IMG/VR virus record: IMGVR_UViG_3300049927_000002
Location: 1 to 41,464 of that record
Strand: one strand, 5' to 3'
Source: a virus
Length of the DNA: 41,464 nucleotides
The stretch's first letter is position 1. The number at the start of each line of letters is the position of its first letter. Below, in pieces: positions 37,702 to 41,464 of the stretch. Below the pieces are notes generated by a model. It made no database searches. It saw only the letters and a list, made by a program, of their open reading frames with translations, and was not told the DNA's origin. The translations under genes were made by a program, and so were the position numbers.

Positions 37702-38403
37702 ATGGAACCGGAAGAGCTTGCAGAAGTTGTAGAGTCTGAAGCTGTCAAGAACTTTCGTAGTGCACAGGCCATCTACGCGAATCTAGAAGCTCAGTACAAC
37801 AGGCCTCAAGTGTTTACAGACAAGGCCAAGTGTGCTGGACTTCCACTTGAATGGTTCGTCATTGTTCAGCCGGACAAGCGTCCGACTGCAACCAACGACA
37901 TGAACAACCGTAAAAACCTGAAGCGTGGTCTAGCCACTTGTAACGGTTGCCCACTGCTGTACAACGGTGAGTGCTACGACCAGGCAGAGCCGATTGATCT
38001 TGACTGGACCATTCGAGGTGGCGAGATCCCTCTGATGTGGGACCAAGTTAAGGATCGTGTTAGACGCCCTGGTGGGCGTCCTGCTGGAGTCAAGGTAGGA
38101 CACTGTCTTCTCAACCATGATCTCAGGTTGCCAGATGCGAAGGCAACCAACGGATCTTGCAGGATTTGTGCACAGGCCAACCGGAGGGAAAATTGGCAGT
38201 CCCGACAGGAAGCGCTGGGTCGTCAGGTTGCCGCCTCTGGCATCCGTTGCCGCAACGGGCACGATCTGACACCCGCTGGCTCCCAGCTCTCTAGCGGGCG
38301 CTGCAAGGCCTGCTCGCAGGCTAACTCCCGGCGGTCTCACGCGAAGATGCGCGAGCAGCAGCAAGCTCGACTTGCGCAGCGCCAACTTGCTGGTGTAGAG
38401 TAG
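37702..38403 (+). CDS. WhiB-like regulator fused to two zinc-ribbon repeats
   Basis: 233 aa, ATG 37702 with GGAGG upstream. Residues ~35-115 are WhiB-like: Cys in KAKCAGLPLEWF, CxxC in CNGCPLLYNGEC, the fourth Cys, and TIRGGEIPLMW in place of the GVWGG turn. These four Cys hold an Fe-S cluster. The C-terminus holds two repeats, HCLLNHDLRLPDAK...GSCRICAQANRR and RCRNGHDLTPAG...GRCKACSQANSRR, each a Cys-His-CxxC zinc site, then a basic tail. Probably a transcription factor; the fusion is unusual. Confidence 0.75.
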   Translation: MEPEELAEVVESEAVKNFRSAQAIYANLEAQYNRPQVFTDKAKCAGLPLEWFVIVQPDKRPTATNDMNNRKNLKRGLATCNGCPLLYNGECYDQAEPIDLDWTIRGGEIPLMWDQVKDRVRRPGGRPAGVKVGHCLLNHDLRLPDAKATNGSCRICAQANRRENWQSRQEALGRQVAASGIRCRNGHDLTPAGSQLSSGRCKACSQANSRRSHAKMREQQQARLAQRQLAGVE

Positions 38404-38459
38404 GAACTACCAACCCAGCAAGCTACTGGGAAGGTTGACCGGAGCTTGATCACTCCGGT

Positions 38460-38526
38460 AGAGTCTCATCCATGGGGGTAGGGATCCAGTGAGGATCCCG
38501 AAGCTGGTTCGATTCCAGCAGACTCG
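38460..38526 (+). tRNA. tRNA-like element lacking a normal anticodon loop
   Basis: Acceptor GAGTCT/AGACTC (38461-38466, 38520-38525) and a perfect T-arm GCTGG-TTCGATT-CCAGC (38503-38519) with D-arm-like TCC/GGG. The anticodon position holds instead a 7-bp stem GGGATCC/GGATCCC with loop AGTGA. Probably a tRNA mimic or a decayed tRNA rather than a decoding tRNA. Confidence 0.5.
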
Positions 38527-38738
38527 CGCAATCCATGTGAAGTCATGACTGTGGTCACCCTACAGTTAGGCACCGGCCAACCCGGTGGCTCGACAACCAA
38601 GAGTCGATAATCATGGACGGGCAGGGTGGTTCCTTGCACCAACACTTGGCTAAGGCTTAACGGTCGCTCGTGTTGCTAACCATACAACTGAATAGCCCTC
38701 GTAACCTCTGTTGCACAAGTTGCGAGGGCACCTTTATC

Positions 38739-38752
38739 CCTCCGTTCGGAGG
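38739..38752 (+). promoter_or_regulatory. ribosome-site sequestering hairpin
   Basis: CCTCC (38739-38743) pairs with the GGAGG (38748-38752) that serves TTG 38757, loop GTTC. Would reduce translation unless opened. Confidence 0.5.
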
Positions 38753-38756
38753 TACG

Positions 38757-39566
38757 TTGCAGCACCTATCGTATTCCCAGTACAACTCTTACGTTTCTTG
38801 CCCGCGTTCGTGGTATTTGAGCAAGGTGGTCAAGGCGGAAGAGAAGATGACGTGGTTCCTACCTTTGGGAACCGCTGTTCATACTTCCGTTGAGAAGTAC
38901 CTCGCCACAAGCGAGGTGCCAAAGTTCGAAGACATCTTCTATCCTCTCATCGAGAAGCAGATGCTCATCGAGCCAGATCTCAGCAAGTGGATGTCAGGCG
39001 GATCGCAGTCTGATCCGATTATCAAGGGCAAGGCGGTTCAGCTAGGTAAGGACTGCGTAGAGAAGGCTCTTACCTTTCTTGATGACATCGATGTTTGGGA
39101 AGTTGAATACGATGCCAGTGGCAATCTGCCAGGGCTCGTAGTTCCTCTCAAGGCTTTCGTCGACATCATAGGTGAGCACAAGAAGCACGGTCCAACCATT
39201 TTGGACTGGAAGTCTTCGGCCTCAAAGCCGAAGGACAACTTCCAGCTTGAGACGTACGCAGCACTGCTAGAGCATAATGCGTTCAAGCATGCGATGTACA
39301 CGACCGACGAGTTCACCGGCCTCTGGGCAATGGTACGTCCTACTGCTAGCAAGGCACGACCTGTGGACCTGTCCAAGGTTAACCCTTCTGAAGTTGGAGC
39401 CAAGTACCAAGCTGTCTACGAGGCAATGCAGAAGAAGATCTACAAGACACAGCAGAGCTTCAACTGTAAGTTCTGTTTCCATCAAGAGAACTGTCTGCTG
39501 ATAGCAGGACGAACTGATCGTGCCGTCTACTACGATCGGGCGGACAAGGAGGGCTATCCATTTTGA
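38757..39566 (+). CDS. Cas4/RecB-type PD-(D/E)XK exonuclease (269 aa)
   Basis: TTG 38757 with GGAGG upstream gives MQHLSYSQYNSYVSCPRSWY, the usual N-terminus of this family; a longer frame to 38670 runs through the hairpins and is unlikely. Catalytic motifs: Asp in LKAFVDIIGEH, then ILDWKSS and QLETYAALL. A C-terminal CKFCFHQENC together with the early Cys would hold the Fe-S cluster. Probably processes DNA ends in phage replication or recombination. Confidence 0.85.
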   Translation: MQHLSYSQYNSYVSCPRSWYLSKVVKAEEKMTWFLPLGTAVHTSVEKYLATSEVPKFEDIFYPLIEKQMLIEPDLSKWMSGGSQSDPIIKGKAVQLGKDCVEKALTFLDDIDVWEVEYDASGNLPGLVVPLKAFVDIIGEHKKHGPTILDWKSSASKPKDNFQLETYAALLEHNAFKHAMYTTDEFTGLWAMVRPTASKARPVDLSKVNPSEVGAKYQAVYEAMQKKIYKTQQSFNCKFCFHQENCLLIAGRTDRAVYYDRADKEGYPF

Positions 39567-40006
39567 CAGACTGCAAGGAGTGGGCCGGAGCCAAGTCCTC
39601 TGATGGCTATGGCCAGAGGCGACTGGATGGGAAGGTGCAGTACGTTCATCGAATCTCTTTCGAGGAGCATGCCGGGCGCAAGCCTGTTGGAATCGTTCGG
39701 CATACGTGCGACAATCGGGCATGCTACAATCCCGACCACCTGATCGAAGGAACCAAGAAACAGAACTCGGAAGACATGGTTCTACGTGATCGTCACGTGC
39801 GGGGCGAGAACCATCACGCAAGTAAGCTTAAGTCTTCTCAGGTTCTAGCCATTCGCGAAGCCCTGGAAGGCGGAGCACGCAAGGTGGATCTAGCTCGGGA
39901 GTACGAAGTATCCGAGACGACCATCAGGCAGATTGGCAAGCGTGACCGTTGGTCCGATCCACGGAACTTCGGAGACAAGGCAAGCGAAGAAGGGCTGCCG
40001 TACTAG
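39563..40006 (+). CDS. HNH endonuclease (147 aa)
   Basis: TTG 39563 overlaps the nuclease stop; AAGGAGG lies about ten bases upstream. HNH core VRHTCDNRACYNPDHLIEGT (the HNH_3-type pattern), then a C-terminal HTH (ARKVDLAREYEVSETTIRQI). Looks like a homing-type endonuclease inserted between replication genes. Confidence 0.85.
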   Translation: MTDCKEWAGAKSSDGYGQRRLDGKVQYVHRISFEEHAGRKPVGIVRHTCDNRACYNPDHLIEGTKKQNSEDMVLRDRHVRGENHHASKLKSSQVLAIREALEGGARKVDLAREYEVSETTIRQIGKRDRWSDPRNFGDKASEEGLPY

Positions 40007-40383
40007 TGGAAGTAATCTTCCGTATCCCCAGCAAGGTAGTGCAATACGGCTACGCTGAGGTGAAGTTCGATCATCAGCCCGGCGGATCAGCCGAGGAGAT
40101 GGGCAAGGAGTATCTTGCCTGGGTCTCCAAGTTTCAGAGTGCTGAACTGGCCGAGCTGGAGGCAGATAAGTCCTCTGATGTAAAGGCTCCGGCCTCAAAG
40201 CCGGAGCCCGTTGACGAGGCAGGGTCCATGCTCACAACGGAGCTGGACGCAAAGAAGATCGGAGCTTCATCCCACGAACCGTGGGACAAGGAGGCTCCGG
40301 CAACTGACAAGCCGTGGGAAAAGAATGCTCCGAAGGCTCCCGTCTATGAGCCCGATGGCGAACTTCCCAATTTCGACTGGTAA
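40006..40383 (+). CDS. hypothetical replication-region protein (125 aa)
   Basis: GTG 40006 overlaps the HNH stop in TAGTG. A small N-terminal beta domain (EVIFRIPSKVVQYGYAEVKF) is followed by a long Lys/Pro/Glu-rich, apparently disordered tail (KPEPVDEAGSM, HEPWDKEAPATDKPWEKNAP) ending LPNFDW. An acidic tail with terminal aromatic residues recalls SSB-like interaction tails; this is inference. Confidence 0.5.
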   Translation: MEVIFRIPSKVVQYGYAEVKFDHQPGGSAEEMGKEYLAWVSKFQSAELAELEADKSSDVKAPASKPEPVDEAGSMLTTELDAKKIGASSHEPWDKEAPATDKPWEKNAPKAPVYEPDGELPNFDW

Positions 40384-40395
40384 CTAGGAGAACAC

Positions 40396-40857
40396 ATGGC
40401 TACACTCAATGAACTGTTCGGCGGCAACGGCGACTTCGAGAAGCGCCCCCCGAGTCCTACGTGGGCTGCTGTTGGATCGGAGCACAAGGCAGTTCTGATC
40501 AAGGATCCTGAGGACGTTCCGCAGCAGGATGTGGGCAAGACTTGGGGCGATCTCTACCTTGAGAAGCAGCCCGACATGACATGGAAGACCAAGCTCAAGC
40601 ACGAGCTGACCCCCGGACAGCAGAGCAACCTGCTTCGACAGATTGTCCTGACCGTCAAGCTCATCCCCTCTGGCGAGGAGGCAACCATCTTCTTCGACAA
40701 CAAGGCGAAGAAGGAGGCCCTGAAGGAAGCCATGGCCGAAGGTGATGTCGACCTGGTAGCAGGCTGTGGCATTCAGATGATTCGGGAAAAGGGCATCGGT
40801 CGTGCATGGGGCTGGTCTGTCAAGCTGCGAGCACCCAAGCCGAAGGCTGGCGCCTGA
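40396..40857 (+). CDS. hypothetical protein, possible ssDNA-binding role (153 aa)
   Basis: ATG 40396 with TAGGAG upstream. Mixed strand/helix: DVGKTWGDLYLEKQPDMTWK, IVLTVKLIPSGEEATIFFDN, then a Gly-rich region (VAGCGIQMIREKGIGRAWGW) and a basic tail (KLRAPKPKAGA). Its place between nuclease and helicase-type genes suggests DNA metabolism; I recognise no family. Confidence 0.5.
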   Translation: MATLNELFGGNGDFEKRPPSPTWAAVGSEHKAVLIKDPEDVPQQDVGKTWGDLYLEKQPDMTWKTKLKHELTPGQQSNLLRQIVLTVKLIPSGEEATIFFDNKAKKEALKEAMAEGDVDLVAGCGIQMIREKGIGRAWGWSVKLRAPKPKAGA

Positions 40858-40952
40858 TGGCTCTGACTCCTGAACAGGAGAAGGAGCTGGATGAAGCAGC
40901 CAAGAGGTTCGAGCAGACCAAGGGTGGTACTAAGCCACCTGCGAAGGATTAA
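40857..40952 (+). CDS. small charged protein (31 aa)
   Basis: ATG 40857 in TGATG. MALTPEQEKELDEAAKRFEQ plus TKGGTKPPAKD: a single charged helix and a basic tail. Coupled to its neighbours. Confidence 0.5.
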   Translation: MALTPEQEKELDEAAKRFEQTKGGTKPPAKD

Positions 40953-41464
40953 ATGAAGACGCTCGCAAGAGCGGTGAGGCGTGGGCTTTCCGCAGGGGAA
41001 GCTCTGCCCTCGCCCTATCCCATCATGTCGGAGCGCAAGGCTTCGTTTCGTCGGTCATCTGTACACATGGTGGCCGGTCCGCCTGGTTCATTCAAGACCC
41101 AGTTCATGCTCAACGTGGTGGACAAGATGGGTCCGGATGTTCCCACGCTGTATCACTCTTCTGACTCCGATGACTTCACCATGGCTAGCCGTGTGCTGTC
41201 CATGAAGACGGGTCAGGTCAGTGACATCACAGAGAACCTGGTCATCGACAATCCGAAGCTGGCTCAGGAATCTCTTCGACAGTTCGACCACGTTAAGTGG
41301 TCGTTCCACTCTCAGCCAACTCTTGACCACATGTGGAAGGAAGCCGAGGCGTTCAGGGAGGCGAGGGGAACCTACCCTCACCACACGGTCATCGACATCA
41401 TGATGGACGTGAACTTCCAGGGTGTTGAAGAGCAGAACTACTGGGCTCTGATGGCGGAGCTGAA
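40953..41464 (+). CDS. RecA/DnaB-type ATPase, 5' part (truncated by window edge)
   Basis: ATG 40953 directly after the previous TAA. About 170 residues visible: Walker A AGPPGSFKTQ near residue 45, then LYHSSDSDDFTMASRV and a Walker B-like VIDIMMDV. This is the P-loop core of phage replicative helicases (DnaB-like) or RecA-like recombinases. The rest lies outside the window. Confidence 0.75.
   Translation, partial: MKTLARAVRRGLSAGEALPSPYPIMSERKASFRRSSVHMVAGPPGSFKTQFMLNVVDKMGPDVPTLYHSSDSDDFTMASRVLSMKTGQVSDITENLVIDNPKLAQESLRQFDHVKWSFHSQPTLDHMWKEAEAFREARGTYPHHTVIDIMMDVNFQGVEEQNYWALMAEL

Larger units (their letters stand above)
38404..38756 (+). ncRNA. structured leader RNA with a tRNA-like domain
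   Basis: No gene in 353 bases, but many stems: CAACC/GGTTG with CAG/CTG (near 38410-38437); ACCGGAG/CTCCGGT (38438-38459); the tRNA-like domain; a CACCCT/AGGGTG junction enclosing CACCGG/CCGGTG and TCGAC/GTCGA; GCCCTCG/CGAGGGC (around 38694-38729); and CCTCC/GGAGG (38739-38752), which sequesters the ribosome site of the nuclease gene. Could be a regulatory leader, an independent RNA or both. Confidence 0.5.

Noticed and set aside
38404-38527. tmRNA suggested by the tRNA-like T-arm
   Set aside because: No tag reading frame and no upstream half in the required place; the upstream sequence codes for the WhiB protein.
38620-38756. Resemblance of AGGGTGGTTCC to the T-box motif, with a downstream ribosome-site sequestrator
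   Set aside because: No Stem I specifier architecture is visible upstream and the downstream gene is not an aminoacylation or amino-acid gene; kept only as a structured leader.

Overview
This window looks like a contiguous piece of a double-stranded DNA phage of an actinobacterium, possibly Streptomyces. Supporting signs are an r1t-type holin, an N4-gp56-type capsid protein, a WhiB-like regulator, two sites matching the actinobacterial Crp motif, frequent GTG/TTG starts and strong AGGAG-type ribosome sites. There is no integrase in the window. I see no recognisable major tail tube or tape-measure/chaperone genes. A 1589-residue internal-virion-like protein, virion-associated peptidoglycan hydrolases and candidate adaptor and nozzle proteins suggest a short-tailed (podovirus-like) particle, but that is inference. 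Composition was judged by eye, not computed.

Layout. Positions 44-491 (+) hold three tiny overlapping genes (a lipoprotein, an unknown protein and a one-helix membrane protein) that end in a bidirectional hairpin. Positions 541-27583 (-) hold the virion and lysis genes. In transcription order these are: terminase, endonuclease VII-like protein, CHAP endolysin, portal, small proteins, giant virion protein, two paralogous virion hydrolases, an internal protein, 22 tRNAs, scaffold, capsid, decoration protein, many small head genes (including an Acb2-like cyclic-nucleotide sponge), adaptor, tail fibre, nozzle-like protein and holin cassette. Positions 27584-29208 form a 1.6 kb gene-free divergent region with a Crp-like site, origin-like repeats, a dense run of hairpins and a bistable leader. 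Positions 29209-35576 (+) hold small accessory genes, most preceded by a recurring leader of hairpin plus AAGGGAGAGAACATG; an ArdA-like antirestriction protein lies here. Positions 35626-37065 (-) hold a sigma-like/HTH protein and a metallophosphoesterase. Positions 37095-41464 (+) hold a Crp-controlled small gene, a WhiB fused to zinc repeats, a structured RNA with a tRNA-like domain, a Cas4/RecB-type nuclease, an HNH endonuclease and the start of a RecA/DnaB-type ATPase.

How it works together. The minus-strand block builds the particle and lyses the cell. The tRNA array supplies one tRNA for every amino acid (20 isotypes, 22 genes). The Acb2-like sponge, the ArdA-like DNA mimic and possibly the tRNA set look like counter-defence. 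The plus-strand accessory genes appear to share a post-transcriptional control layer made of RNA hairpins that can re-pair in mutually exclusive ways. The least explained parts are the hairpin-rich divergent region, the repeated covarying leaders and the tRNA-like leader of the nuclease gene.
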